Counted from the stretch's first letter, positions 28,477 to 38,392 are shown. The stretch: DNA of 64,000 nucleotides from Acholoe squamosa (GCA_949317995.1 OX439040.1:59430089-59494088), one strand, 5' to 3'. The notes: generated from the sequence alone by a model not told the origin. Made by a program: numbers and translations.

Positions 28477-29005
28477 ATAATCCACTGAGTACAAGGTAAG
28501 AAATGGTGTATATTCTAAGACTAGAACAATGCGAATCAAGTGTGACAACCAAAAATATCCCCACTGCCATTGACACAATGTACATCATTCCAAAGATAGC
28601 ACTTGCAACATCTGTCCTTGAATGTCTTGCTTTGCTGTTTATCTCCATCAGGCCATCATCATCTAGTAGACTTTCCCTGCTGTCTTGCATGGGTGGTAAG
28701 TTCAATGTGCTCAACTTTCCATCAATTTTTTTCCTGAGCACTTCATACTCTTCATTGTATTGTCTTTGTCTCAATGGTATTGTGACACAGACCATCAGTA
28801 CAAAAATGCAGTAGATACAGCTTAGTAAACCATGGACAATTAACCACAGAGTCACAGGGAATCCCTGTGAGCAAATGTTTAAATATGCTAGTCCCATCAG
28901 GAAACCACTCGAAGACACCATCCCAAACAAAAAATTGATTGCAACACAAACTGACTTCCAACCATTGCTGTTCATTTCTTTATTGGAATAAATGGGAAAA
29001 TACAT
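28442..29005 (-). CDS. Four-span membrane protein, 187 residues
   Basis: Four hydrophobic segments near residues 20-44, 52-74, 133-155 and 162-184, with a charged loop between spans two and three carrying an acidic, Ser-containing stretch (SRESLLDDDG). Both ends are short, the typical layout of a tetraspan protein with both termini inside. No tetraspanin CCG motif is visible. The start is taken at the first ATG; a second Met 10 codons later is equally possible. Function unknown; an envelope or intracellular membrane protein. Confidence 0.75.
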   Translation of the reverse strand: MYFPIYSNKEMNSNGWKSVCVAINFLFGMVSSSGFLMGLAYLNICSQGFPVTLWLIVHGLLSCIYCIFVLMVCVTIPLRQRQYNEEYEVLRKKIDGKLSTLNLPPMQDSRESLLDDDGLMEINSKARHSRTDVASAIFGMMYIVSMAVGIFLVVTLDSHCSSLRIYTISYLVLSGLFTGIASARVCA

Positions 29006-29035
29006 AAATAGAAAACAATAAATGTGATGCTTTTA

Positions 29036-29938
29036 TTACATGTTAATCACTTCAATATCAGAAGAAGCATCATAACAAGGTGTTCTTTCTATTTGTGTCC
29101 TATGCTCTTGCATGGACGGAAGGAGCTCCATGTTGGTATCATATGTAGGTTGGGTATAGGGGACCTGAGCATCTTCAAAATCTTCAAGTGTGCTGAAATC
29201 AGACTCAGCATTAGATACTGCATCTTTATCATTGAATTGTTTCTGAGCTGACAAATGCTCCACATGTATTGTTTCCTGTGAATAGTTCATTTGCTTCTCT
29301 TGATCCATAGTCATGGTTGGTATATTTTCTCTATCAGTGCACCTTTCATACTCAGCGCTGTTTTCAGAGGGAGTCATATGTAAACCCAGGGAAGCGCTGG
29401 CCCTGGCAGTGTCTGACAAAACATCTTCATCTTTGGAATCTTTCTGAAGGGAAAACTCTTCTCTTCTACATATAGAATTAGCTCCTTTGTGATCTGTTTG
29501 GAGCTCTTGATTTTGTGTTTCAGTTTGAACTCTGATGGTATATGCACTCCCATCTTTCACAGAGTCCTGTATTGATGAATTTGCTTTTAAATCCAGTGAA
29601 GGACTGTTCCTGGAAGTGCTTAACATAACCACTCCATCATCTGAATCTTCACATATAGTATGATCATCTCCTTCATGATTTGTTTGTATCTCTGGATTTT
29701 GTGTTTCAGTTCGGACTCTAATCATATCTGTGCACTTGTCCGGTGAGTCATGTTTTGTTAGAGTCACTTTTGCATTAAATGAACAGCTGCTTTGTCCTGT
29801 GTTTGTCTCGAAATGTCCTATTGTTTCATTTGCCGAATCTATGTTTGCCGTGGAATTTGTTGTCGTCCCATCTCTTATGAGGATTTCACTGAACAAAATC
29901 TTTTTGAAGAAATAGTTATCCTCATATTTCCAGGGCAT
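29036..29938 (-). CDS. Acidic low-complexity protein with two 62-residue repeats
   Basis: A 300-residue protein rich in Ser, Thr, Asp, Glu and Asn, without hydrophobic core, membrane span or signal peptide, so probably largely disordered. Residues 73-134 and 135-196 are related repeats, each starting IRV-x-TETQN-x-E-x-QT. Composition suggests a phosphorylated tegument or regulatory protein. It lies immediately downstream of the kinase gene (23 nt, same strand); kinase and substrate could be linked, which is speculation. Confidence 0.7.
   Translation of the reverse strand: MPWKYEDNYFFKKILFSEILIRDGTTTNSTANIDSANETIGHFETNTGQSSCSFNAKVTLTKHDSPDKCTDMIRVRTETQNPEIQTNHEGDDHTICEDSDDGVVMLSTSRNSPSLDLKANSSIQDSVKDGSAYTIRVQTETQNQELQTDHKGANSICRREEFSLQKDSKDEDVLSDTARASASLGLHMTPSENSAEYERCTDRENIPTMTMDQEKQMNYSQETIHVEHLSAQKQFNDKDAVSNAESDFSTLEDFEDAQVPYTQPTYDTNMELLPSMQEHRTQIERTPCYDASSDIEVINM
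29351..29722 (-). repeat. Two degenerate 186-bp direct repeats in the acidic protein gene
   Basis: GTGTTTCAGT occurs at 29701 and, with small differences around it, at 29515, a spacing of 186 bp (62 codons). The encoded repeats both begin with IRV followed by TETQN. They are more diverged than the repeats of the giant coiled-coil gene. Confidence 0.6.
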
Positions 29939-29961
29939 TCTCTTTCAAACTTCAAAAGCAA

Positions 29962-31485
29962 CTAACCCATCAATATATCCTTGAGGTAGTCATTTGTTCC
30001 ATTCACTTTCATATCATATCTATGTTCCCTGTCCAATGCCATGTACCAGAGTATGTCATGATTTCTCCTATTACATTTGCAGCATTGCTTGTGAAGTACT
30101 TGAGCAGCTCTGAAAGCAAGGCCCAATTTCTCCTTACGAGACAGTCGATGGAAAACAGGAAGGATGCTGTTCCATAACATCTCATGCCCTTTTACAACGA
30201 CTGAAACAATAACATGTCCAAACAGCAGACCACGGAAAATGCATGACTCTTTTTCCTCCCAGCTGAAAGAAATCCTCTTCTTTGTGCTGAATAATGGAAC
30301 AAACACAGGTCGTGCTAGCTGCTCTGCTTCATCTAGCCTTTTTAAGCACTGTTCTGAAGTATCACGTAGCACTTTGACTGGATGTGTTATCCCAATCAAA
30401 GCCTTGGTAAACAAAGCACCAAAGATATATTTCATCAGAGCTTTGCTTCCCCTTGAGAGATTCCGTGAGAATTGAATAAAATGTTGCAGAAGAGCAAATC
30501 TCTTGGACTTTCTTGTGATTGTCATTGCTGAGCGCACTGAGGCATCCATTAAAGTAGATCTCAAAACTTCTGCTTCACCCTTGCTGAGTGAACCTCTTAC
30601 CATGGACAAAAATGACAACATGATTTGTGCATTTTCTTTCCGATTGTCCCTAAATATGCCTGGTTCACCACTCATTCCATACAGCACTGTCATAGCTGAA
30701 GCAAATACATCAATCCTTGCATCATGATCTAATCCTTTTGTGATTCCAAGAGCCTCTGCACAGAGCAGTGTGGGATCCCTATATCTGATATTGCACACTG
30801 TGTAATTCAGTTTATATTTGTCAGCTTGTTGGAAAGGAACACTATCTACTGCTATTGGAACTTGATGATTGGTACTAAATGCAGAGGTTATTTGGTTTTT
30901 ACTCTCTAGAATGCATATGCGCTCTCCTGTTGAAACATAATTGTCAGTCGGTTGCAAGCCAGTGTTCATGGTGCACTCATGCTCAGTAAATTGAGAGTAG
31001 CCAAAATCAATTATTTTCACCAGGTCTCTGTCAAGATCTAGTGTTGCATTGGATGGTTTTATGTCAAGGTGTAGAACCCCTGCATTATTTAGATAGCAAC
31101 ATGCTTTCATTAGATCTGACAGCACTTTTCTCGGATCCACCATAAATCCGAGTCGATGACATGCCAACAATGATGGACCGGTGTTTTGTTGATGAATAGC
31201 AGTTGTGATATCCAACTGCTGGTCCATGAAGAAGACATGCTGGTGGTCACTAGAATACAGGAGTGGAAATCTACTTGGTTCTGACTTTTTTCTCTGCCTC
31301 TCAAGATGCCACAGCATCATTGTTTCCTTTCCGAGACAGTATTCATTGTAGAACATGTCATCTGTACTTTTATTTGCATATTTGGTGACTATAGCACCCT
31401 GTTTTGTTTTGGAAATGACAACAGTGCCATAGGTCCCAGTGAACTTTGATTGTTTTGATCTTTCAATGTAGAGTAGGTTTAACAT
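29962..31485 (-). CDS. Serine/threonine protein kinase
   Basis: The first ATG is at 31485 (507 residues); the frame is open 23 codons further upstream without an ATG. Kinase motifs, counted from that ATG: glycine loop FTGTYGTVV (15-23), ATP-binding Lys35 in VTKYA, catalytic loop HLDIKPSN (139-146, Asp141), metal-binding DFG (160-162) and a late DVFASAMTVLYG segment matching subdomain IX. The Asp and Lys of the HxDxKxxN loop are intact, so it is probably active. Herpesvirus kinases phosphorylate tegument, nuclear lamina and regulatory proteins. The 200-residue C-terminal extension is helical and unrecognised. Confidence 0.9.
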   Translation of the reverse strand: MLNLLYIERSKQSKFTGTYGTVVISKTKQGAIVTKYANKSTDDMFYNEYCLGKETMMLWHLERQRKKSEPSRFPLLYSSDHQHVFFMDQQLDITTAIHQQNTGPSLLACHRLGFMVDPRKVLSDLMKACCYLNNAGVLHLDIKPSNATLDLDRDLVKIIDFGYSQFTEHECTMNTGLQPTDNYVSTGERICILESKNQITSAFSTNHQVPIAVDSVPFQQADKYKLNYTVCNIRYRDPTLLCAEALGITKGLDHDARIDVFASAMTVLYGMSGEPGIFRDNRKENAQIMLSFLSMVRGSLSKGEAEVLRSTLMDASVRSAMTITRKSKRFALLQHFIQFSRNLSRGSKALMKYIFGALFTKALIGITHPVKVLRDTSEQCLKRLDEAEQLARPVFVPLFSTKKRISFSWEEKESCIFRGLLFGHVIVSVVVKGHEMLWNSILPVFHRLSRKEKLGLAFRAAQVLHKQCCKCNRRNHDILWYMALDREHRYDMKVNGTNDYLKDILMG

Positions 31486-31561
31486 CCTTTCTTCTGTTTG
31501 AGAAGTCCTGCTTCTTTCACACCAAGTGCCAGTGATCACCAAAAATAAATTCAATTTCTAT

Positions 31562-33724
31562 TCAGTAGAATGGAGAGAGAGATGGAAAGGATTCAGTCTG
31601 TACTTCATTCAATGGCTCTATTGGGTGAAAACTTCTTGTTGGAAAGTTGGTTTTAACTGCTATAGGGTTGTGTCTATATAAATGATAGTCCCAAGCAAAT
31701 TCACGAACTTGTGGTGCTTTCTTTTTTATGAGTCCCACTCTGAATGCCTCCTTTGGAGGAAGAATGGGTTGTTTCTCATGCACCCATTTATAGATACACA
31801 TTTTCTGGCCTTTACCCTCATCACCAGTACTTGGAAAACTGCCAATGCCTTGGTACACTAAGAATATTTCTTTCAAGAGAAGAGATGCAACAGCAGCATA
31901 ATTCCAGTCTTTCTCTGGGATAAAAGGCTTGAAACTACCTGGGGTCTCCCATTTACAGTCAGAGGCAAATTTGTAGTCACTGATCATAGAAGATATGTCA
32001 TCGGGGGGGAAAGGTAGTCCATGGAGTAAGAGATTTTCAAGACTGATGGAATCCCGCATACTAGAAATATAGCAATCTTTTATTTTGTTGAATGGACCAC
32101 CTACTGCATCATATGCATATGCTGCAAGGAGGCCAGCAGATGTTTCTAGTTTGAAAATGTTGTTGAATGATTTCTTTAAGATGTTCTCCACTATGAAATT
32201 AATCTCAAAAAGGGGAAGATCTTTGTTTAGGCCTTTCATGAAAGTGTCTCTCATTCGTTCATACTCTGCACTCAATCTCAGCTTAGGCAGTTCTGGGCAT
32301 AATGTCAGTGCATCGACCACTGTTCGTGAATCTGCAGAGTCAAGGGGGTGAGTAGATTCATTCCATATTTTCTCAAGCCATGTTTTTGTTGCTGCCTTTC
32401 GGGCATAGCCCACAATGTTGTCCCCTGGTAAAAACTGTTCAGGGTCTCCAATTTCTGCAGGATATCCCTTCCATATTAGATTCCTTGTCACAAACTGAGA
32501 ATAGTTCAATCCCCGTATTGCCGAAAATGGAAGGCCCTTTATTTCATGAAGAAAAACCAGGACAGATAGAACACCATCCACAGAATGCATTGGAGAGGGA
32601 GCCATCAATGCAACTTCTAGCAAAACAAATAGTTCCTCATGACAGATGTTTTCTATCATCTCATGAAATATTTTAGATGAACTCTTGTCATAATCATTAT
32701 GGGCTTCAATATAGTAGGGAAGATTAGTTAACAACAAGTCCTTGTCATGAAAGACTTCTTTTAATTTGCCCGTTGCAAGGAATTCCTGCCCTAAACGATA
32801 AAGTTCAATCAAGAAGCTTGGTTTGTCTGGTGGTACTATATCACGATCACGGTCATATCTCCCTATCAACCAATGCAAACAAAGAGCATGCAAGGAAAGG
32901 TATTCATCTGGCTGACTGATGTTGACAGACTTTGCAGGACTAGTTAATACCTTTTTACACATTAATTTAACAAGGGCCACCTCATCCTTCCCTATGGCCC
33001 ATCTTATTTCTTTGATATTGTCTCTTCTAATGATTTTTTCTTTCACATAGTTTGACTGGTAGAAGGCATCTTCCAATATTTTGATCAATGCACATGACAA
33101 ATAAACGGCCTCTTTCTGATATTCTAAGTCAGCTTCAGTACTCAGTCCAAGTATCATTGCAGAATAAGAATTTAATATTCTGATGTATGTTCCAGTAGTC
33201 GAGACAAAAGAGACAATGTTTTCCAGTTGCACTGGAACCTGAAAGTTTTGTCTCAAAGGCATTTGTCCTTTCATAGACTCAATGATGTCACATGATATGA
33301 TTTGATCAAAGCCTGGCACCATGCAAAACTTCCTGCTTATCTCATATATGGACATGACACAGGCTTCATGAGAGTCAATTTCAAGAAGAGGCCCTGAGAA
33401 AAATTTGCTCTTTGTCCATCGGGAAATGCATTGTTTGGGATAGTTTAACTTTTCTGGCTTGGTCCATATTTGTTTCTTGTGCATTTCACCCAGAACAAAG
33501 TACTTTTTGTCTTTTGTCTCCAATATCAATGCTTTATACCCTTGCCTAGCATCATCAATGCCAAACCTTAAGTCGTCTACATTTTCTGTAAGGATTACTT
33601 CATCATCTTTTGTCCTCTCCTCTTCTATTTCAATATCAAAACAGTTATCTTTTACATTTGTATAGATTTTTGACTTGAAAATGTCGTTTGTACTGTATAT
33701 TGATACTGGCATGGGATACATCAT
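31562..33724 (-). CDS. Unknown 720-residue protein
   Basis: Not recognised. A large soluble protein without signal peptide or membrane span and with an even, globular composition throughout; helical segments are frequent from about residue 200 to 560. A charged acidic stretch (EIEEERTKDDE) lies near residue 35 and a Pro-rich end near 690-715. It lies directly upstream of the kinase gene on the same strand. Its size and well-ordered composition suit a core structural or replication protein, but no helicase, primase or polymerase motif is visible. Confidence 0.8.
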   Translation of the reverse strand: MMYPMPVSIYSTNDIFKSKIYTNVKDNCFDIEIEEERTKDDEVILTENVDDLRFGIDDARQGYKALILETKDKKYFVLGEMHKKQIWTKPEKLNYPKQCISRWTKSKFFSGPLLEIDSHEACVMSIYEISRKFCMVPGFDQIISCDIIESMKGQMPLRQNFQVPVQLENIVSFVSTTGTYIRILNSYSAMILGLSTEADLEYQKEAVYLSCALIKILEDAFYQSNYVKEKIIRRDNIKEIRWAIGKDEVALVKLMCKKVLTSPAKSVNISQPDEYLSLHALCLHWLIGRYDRDRDIVPPDKPSFLIELYRLGQEFLATGKLKEVFHDKDLLLTNLPYYIEAHNDYDKSSSKIFHEMIENICHEELFVLLEVALMAPSPMHSVDGVLSVLVFLHEIKGLPFSAIRGLNYSQFVTRNLIWKGYPAEIGDPEQFLPGDNIVGYARKAATKTWLEKIWNESTHPLDSADSRTVVDALTLCPELPKLRLSAEYERMRDTFMKGLNKDLPLFEINFIVENILKKSFNNIFKLETSAGLLAAYAYDAVGGPFNKIKDCYISSMRDSISLENLLLHGLPFPPDDISSMISDYKFASDCKWETPGSFKPFIPEKDWNYAAVASLLLKEIFLVYQGIGSFPSTGDEGKGQKMCIYKWVHEKQPILPPKEAFRVGLIKKKAPQVREFAWDYHLYRHNPIAVKTNFPTRSFHPIEPLNEVQTESFPSLSPFY

Positions 33725-33736
33725 TGTACTAAATAG

Positions 33737-33869
33737 TTCAGTGGTTGGTTAATGAATATATTGGAATTGGATTTTGTTTGTAATGTATACATTGATGTTG
33801 ACATATAATATATTTTATTGTTCTGAGGTTGCTAGATGAATATATAGAAATCGGATTTTGCTTGAAGTG
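33737..33869. promoter_or_regulatory. Two 49-bp direct repeats between divergent genes
   Basis: The 199-bp gap between the 720-residue gene and the 103-residue gene contains two imperfect copies of the same element (33737-33785 and 33821-33869), starts 84 bp apart. They share ATGAATATAT and GGATTTTG blocks. Each holds a TATA-like stretch. A bidirectional promoter is the simplest reading. Confidence 0.55.
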
Positions 33870-33923
33870 AATTGGGTAAAGTCAGTAACACTGCAAAAAG
33901 GAAGGTAGTGTAAATATATCAGA

Positions 33924-34235
33924 ATGTCACACGAAATTGAAATAGTTCACTCACCTACAGGAGATGTCGCAGGCTATATAACACTACCTCGCCGCATAGA
34001 TGGTAACATATCCAGTGCATGGGTGATACAGCAAATAGTTGAGGCAGTCGCTGGGTACGAAGCACTTGTTGCCTATGTGCAACTGGAAGAAGCTATGAGA
34101 TGGTTCCATCCTACCGTGTTCCAAGCGAAGCATACAACAAGAGACCTGGTCACATGGAAGGACATATACCATAGACTTGAAATCTTCCAACAGACATTGA
34201 GGGAAAATGAAGGATGTGTTGTATTATTAAGCTAA
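33924..34235 (+). CDS. Small 103-residue protein
   Basis: Not recognised. An ATG-started small protein with a Gly/Pro-containing beta-like N-terminus and two helices (about residues 30-60 and 75-95). No membrane span or zinc site. A TATA-like TAAATATATC lies about 15 nt upstream. Herpesviruses encode a small capsid protein of about this size, but there is no motif to support that here. AATAAA overlaps the region just after the stop. Confidence 0.65.
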   Translation: MSHEIEIVHSPTGDVAGYITLPRRIDGNISSAWVIQQIVEAVAGYEALVAYVQLEEAMRWFHPTVFQAKHTTRDLVTWKDIYHRLEIFQQTLRENEGCVVLLS

Positions 34236-34263
34236 TAAAAAGTTTAACATATACTTAAGTGCC

Positions 34264-35691
34264 ATGTCTGTTTTTCCTAGAAGAAATTATTTGTATGGAA
34301 TAGAACTAAATGTCACCCTGGGTCAAGACACTGAACTGCAAAACAACTTAGAGTTTTTGCTGAGAGTAGAACAGAGCCAATCAAAGACTGATGGTCAAAC
34401 ATTTCGTTTCCATTTGACTCCTCATATTGAAAGAAAAACTCTATTCTATGTCAATGCACAATTGCCTGATTGTTTAGTAGATCACAATTCATATGTCATA
34501 TTTTCCATAGTCAATCAGAAGAATGAAGTCCTTTTCTTTGAAGTTGTGAAGCATAAATCCTTTGAAATATTTCAAAACATATTATCAACTGGATCCAAAC
34601 AAGTCAATTCTATTCATATGACAGCAGTAAATGGAGGTCAGGCAGTACTTAAATTAGACAAGATTGGTCGTTGGGTAGGCAGGAACAAAATTCAAAGATC
34701 AATACAGAGAGTAAACAACAATCTGTTTTTGAATTTTAGATTTTGGGCCAGAATGTACTGTACAGGAAAATTGCAACTAGATATGGGTCGACACACCACT
34801 ATGGCACCAATATCGGCCTTTGCTCTAAATCAGCGAATCAATTTGAAAAGCTATGAATATCACGGCTTTCTTTCTAGCACTCAAACATTTTGCACTCCCT
34901 GGGAAATGGACTGGAACGTTTCATTAAATATAGTCGAGCGAATAGAACTGCCCATGTCAACATATGACAAGTGGTGTCTTGTGTTAGATTTGGTGACAGG
35001 TAACATTTCTGCTGGTGAATGTACAGCAACCACATTCTCTCATGCAATGTCAATTCCTCGTAATGACACAGACTGTGCCATCAACCAGCTGATTTTATCC
35101 CTACTTGTGTACAAATCCCTCTATTCCGATCACAGCATACCTGTGGACTTCAAGAATCTTCTTCTCCAGAGCAGGTGCAAAAGAAAATTATTACATTTCC
35201 TCTACAGTTGTTGGCCATGCCTCACAGTGACAGAAGATGGTAGAATGTGCTTTCGCATGATAAAAAGAGAATCCTTGCAACTTTTATCTGATACAGGCTG
35301 TATGTATGATGCATCTTCAGACACACGCTTTGTCATATGGCAAGATTTTAAGAGTGAGATGGTGATTTGTCATCTTGTAGGGAAACACATCAGAGAAAAT
35401 GTTCCAGCTTTTGAATTGAGCTACACAGATTTGGTCGAATCTAGTTGGAGCCATGTTTGCACAAATGAACCTGAGATTTTTCGACCTCTGTTGCATCATG
35501 AGTCCATAGATTCTTTACCATCTAAATTGTGTATGGTAGGTGCTAACAGCAAAGGAGAGGCAGGAAGGGTAGTGAAATGGCAAACCGGTTGGATACACTT
35601 CCCTGACTCTATGTGGGAGAAGAGTCATAGCATATTGCAAATGAAAAGCCCCAGATATTTTAAAGCTTCATTCCGTTTGAATAGTGTTTGA
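34264..35691 (+). CDS. Unknown 475-residue protein
   Basis: Not recognised. The first 120 residues are beta-rich, the remainder mixed, with many Cys and Trp in the last 200 residues. No signal peptide or transmembrane segment, so probably intracellular. It starts 28 nt after the small 103-residue gene on the same strand. Capsid, tegument or replication roles are all possible. Confidence 0.75.
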   Translation: MSVFPRRNYLYGIELNVTLGQDTELQNNLEFLLRVEQSQSKTDGQTFRFHLTPHIERKTLFYVNAQLPDCLVDHNSYVIFSIVNQKNEVLFFEVVKHKSFEIFQNILSTGSKQVNSIHMTAVNGGQAVLKLDKIGRWVGRNKIQRSIQRVNNNLFLNFRFWARMYCTGKLQLDMGRHTTMAPISAFALNQRINLKSYEYHGFLSSTQTFCTPWEMDWNVSLNIVERIELPMSTYDKWCLVLDLVTGNISAGECTATTFSHAMSIPRNDTDCAINQLILSLLVYKSLYSDHSIPVDFKNLLLQSRCKRKLLHFLYSCWPCLTVTEDGRMCFRMIKRESLQLLSDTGCMYDASSDTRFVIWQDFKSEMVICHLVGKHIRENVPAFELSYTDLVESSWSHVCTNEPEIFRPLLHHESIDSLPSKLCMVGANSKGEAGRVVKWQTGWIHFPDSMWEKSHSILQMKSPRYFKASFRLNSV

Positions 35692-35695
35692 TTCA

Positions 35696-35788
35696 ATGGA
35701 CTGCACAGCCTATATTCAAACATTGAAAGGAGGAATAAGAAAATATCAAAATGAAGCATGGAAATCATTACCCATAGAAATACACTGA
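35696..35788 (+). CDS. Possible 30-codon small reading frame
   Basis: A short ATG-started frame fills most of the 106-nt gap between two plus-strand genes. The predicted peptide has ordinary composition (Lys/Tyr/Ile-rich, one Trp). Gaps in this genome are usually shorter than this, which is the only reason to note it; it may be a leader peptide or chance. Confidence 0.25.
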   Translation: MDCTAYIQTLKGGIRKYQNEAWKSLPIEIH

Positions 35789-35797
35789 AAAGAACAT

Positions 35798-37006
35798 ATG
35801 ATGTCTTTGATCTTCACAGACTGTGCCGTTCTAGACATTGGTTTGCCTCAGAGTGACCTATCAAGCCACCAAGGTTTCTGTAAAGCATCTGTGTATCTAA
35901 CAGAGTGCAGTGAGTCTGATATGCTCTTTAAAATACTAGAAGATACTGAAAAGCACATTGCATTAGCTCAGTTTCTAAACAAAATAGTGAGTTATGCCAG
36001 ATGGCATGAATATTTCAATTTGTCAAAGTTTCATTTCAGGTGGTGTTTCAATAGAACTACCCTTGAAAGTAGCAATCCCTTTTTTGAACTGTTCATGAGA
36101 GCAATCCGAGCACTATTCACCAGCCTGAATCAAGGCAATGGTCAATTGGAGCAAAGTGAGTTGGAGCAGTTGGCATTTTCACTGAATGTAGCTCTCAAGG
36201 GCATAACGGGGAGACATGGGGACATTATCTCCGTTCCAGCTTTGATGTGGCCAGTCCATGTTCGTAGTAGTGCTCCTCATACCAAAGACCTGAGAATTTT
36301 ACCTGATGTCGGCTCTGTCCTAATACAAGCTCTTATGACCTTGCTAGTGACAGAACAATGGATGAGGATGACAGAAAATACTGTGTTGCACATGATTGAT
36401 TTGGCTGTGAATAGACAGCCTCTTCACAGCTTTTATGATAATGTGAAGTCTCTCACATCAGGTATACATGATCTAGTTTCTGACATGAAAATGTTTAATC
36501 TACCAGACCAAGTGGAAAAGTTCATTTCTTCTAGGTTGTCAGATTTTAATGAGAAAAGCGACTACAACAGACTTGTAATGCTAGTGAACATTTTAGTGGC
36601 CAACCCAAATGAGAGCCAAGAGGATGTGTTGAATGGCCTCAAACAGATACTACCATCTTGTAAAGAAAAGGTGATATGTTGTCTAAAACAAGTCTTTCCT
36701 GTGAAACGAATTTTGCCCTGTTCATTGACTATGACACATGTGGAGAAATTTTGTATGTTTGAACACAGTCCTGAGCATGCCATATCGACTTTTAAGAAAA
36801 TACAGTCACTAGTGGACAGTAAAATGGAAAACACCCCCTTGTCATACAAATTGCAGCGGCTACCAGCTATCACTTCTGAATCAGTCATTCAACAGAAACT
36901 ATGGATTGACATACTATGGAATGAGAAAGGAGAACAAGAGGACTTCTCAGATGAATCATCTTTATTGAAAGAAAAAGAAAGTTCTCGATGTTGCTTCATA
37001 TCATGA
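35798..37006 (+). CDS. Unknown 402-residue protein ending in a CaaX prenylation box
   Basis: Not recognised apart from its end. The protein is soluble and mostly helical, with no signal peptide. Its last residues are SSRCCFIS: the final four (CFIS) match a CaaX box, with Ser at the end favouring farnesylation. The Cys just before could be palmitoylated, and the preceding stretch is charged. The protein is therefore predicted to be attached to the inner face of membranes, as suits a tegument protein acting in envelopment or vesicle traffic. The start is the first of two adjacent ATGs. Confidence 0.75.
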   Translation: MMSLIFTDCAVLDIGLPQSDLSSHQGFCKASVYLTECSESDMLFKILEDTEKHIALAQFLNKIVSYARWHEYFNLSKFHFRWCFNRTTLESSNPFFELFMRAIRALFTSLNQGNGQLEQSELEQLAFSLNVALKGITGRHGDIISVPALMWPVHVRSSAPHTKDLRILPDVGSVLIQALMTLLVTEQWMRMTENTVLHMIDLAVNRQPLHSFYDNVKSLTSGIHDLVSDMKMFNLPDQVEKFISSRLSDFNEKSDYNRLVMLVNILVANPNESQEDVLNGLKQILPSCKEKVICCLKQVFPVKRILPCSLTMTHVEKFCMFEHSPEHAISTFKKIQSLVDSKMENTPLSYKLQRLPAITSESVIQQKLWIDILWNEKGEQEDFSDESSLLKEKESSRCCFIS

Positions 37007-37090
37007 ACCTTTGTACAAAATATGTAGCCATTGTTATCATATATAAGGGCAATAAATATGTTCCCAATGCTGCAAGGACAGTCACAGGTC

Positions 37091-38105
37091 CTATATAGAG
37101 TCTTTTTTTTTGTCTGTTCCTTTGAGAAACATACCCCCGTTACTGTTCACCATTTTCAGACAGTTAATCTTGGATGAGTGGTTTCCTAGTGCTCTTTCAT
37201 CCGTTAAAAACTGGAAGGACCTCAGGTCCATGGATATTGAAACCTTTTTACTGCTGACAATTCCACATCTGGCATGGACTTTGAAATCAGTGATAGGTGT
37301 ATCCTTCAATATCTGAGCATTCACATTCAAACACCAATATCCTGTGCCTGCCTCAGTTAAAATCACCCTGCAGAGACTGTTACGGTATTGATTTCTTTTG
37401 ATGAAACCAACTGGAAATAGCTCACATGTATTCATCAGATTTGTTCTGAAATAGATGCAGGAGACATTTGATTGTGGAAAGTCTACAATTGACAAAGGCT
37501 CCATCATCTTATGGTCTTCCTGCAATGCAGTGAGTTTGTCATCACACACAACCATGTTGACGTCATTGTACAAGGCAGTGCACATCATTGAACAAGACTT
37601 GCAATATGCTATGACACCTTTTAGACCTACAGGAGTCAATGTGATTTGTGTGGTGCCTCAACACGATTCGTCCACTAGGGAAATCCCTTGCAGTAAAAGA
37701 TATGCCCCTCTTCAAATGCAGATCAAATCTCCGATCATAGTTCTTCATCATAAGTATTCCACGTATTCCATAAAACTCTATGAAGGGCCTTGTTATTTTT
37801 CCACATACATGGGTTGTATGGACATCTGTTGTGGCATTATACATGACCATTGCATTACAAATTCCATTAGGTGACCTCATGTTCATAGTCACTTCTCTTT
37901 TCTGGCTCTGCTTGCTATAATAATATGATACATCCAAATTGTAATCAATGCGAAAGAAATCCTCTTTGATAGAGATATCTTTCATAGTAAGTTCCAGACA
38001 CACCAGATTCATATCTTCTATGACTTTTATTCCAGTGACAATAGTTTGCACTGTGGCGCTGCAAGCACTGGCCAAATACAACAATGGAAAGAAGTATAAC
38101 ATCAT
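37091..38105 (-). CDS. Secreted or envelope glycoprotein, broken by a +1 frame change
   Basis: The first frame starts at 38105 with a signal peptide (MMLYFFPLLYLASACSA) and codes for a beta-rich, Cys-containing ectodomain, but ends at 37563. The +1 frame is open from about 37660 down to 37091 and continues with the same character (Cys pairs, N-glycosylation sites NVS and NHS). The switch lies between about 37,660 and 37,563; the most natural point is a TTG AGG C stretch near 37,660. There is no long homopolymer there. No C-terminal membrane span is visible, so the product would be secreted or held by partners. It could be a sequencing error, natural inactivation or frameshifting. Confidence 0.6.
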
Positions 38106-38320
38106 GTTTGTTTGTGTGCATTTCCTACCACTAGATTTGTGGTTAGTACTTTATCTGTTTGGCTGCCTATGAATCTTTTTTGAGATTCTGCATACAAAGA
38201 AATGGTCCGTATCCATCCTGTAGTATAGTAAGATATCTCCAGTGAGGAGATTTGTTTTTTTTCATCTGCTTCTTTCGTCTCATCTGCATTCTCCCTTGTG
38301 AAAGATGGAACATAGCTCAT
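38102..38320 (-). CDS. Small charged 72-residue protein upstream of the glycoprotein
   Basis: Starts at the ATG at 38320 (the open frame goes five codons further to a GTG). The stop overlaps the glycoprotein ATG by 4 nt (ATGA), suggesting coupled expression or a shared transcript. The protein is hydrophilic, Glu/Lys/Ser/Thr-rich and has no membrane span. Not recognised. Confidence 0.45.
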   Translation of the reverse strand: MSYVPSFTRENADETKEADEKKQISSLEISYYTTGWIRTISLYAESQKRFIGSQTDKVLTTNLVVGNAHKQT

Positions 38321-38392
38321 TGTGAATAATAACACACTGTGACTACCGAATTTAAAAGATCAAGATTGAAATGATCAATCTAAAATACGATT

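Noticed and set aside
31562-33724. Possible helicase or primase
   Set aside because: No Walker A loop and no primase acid or zinc motif could be found.
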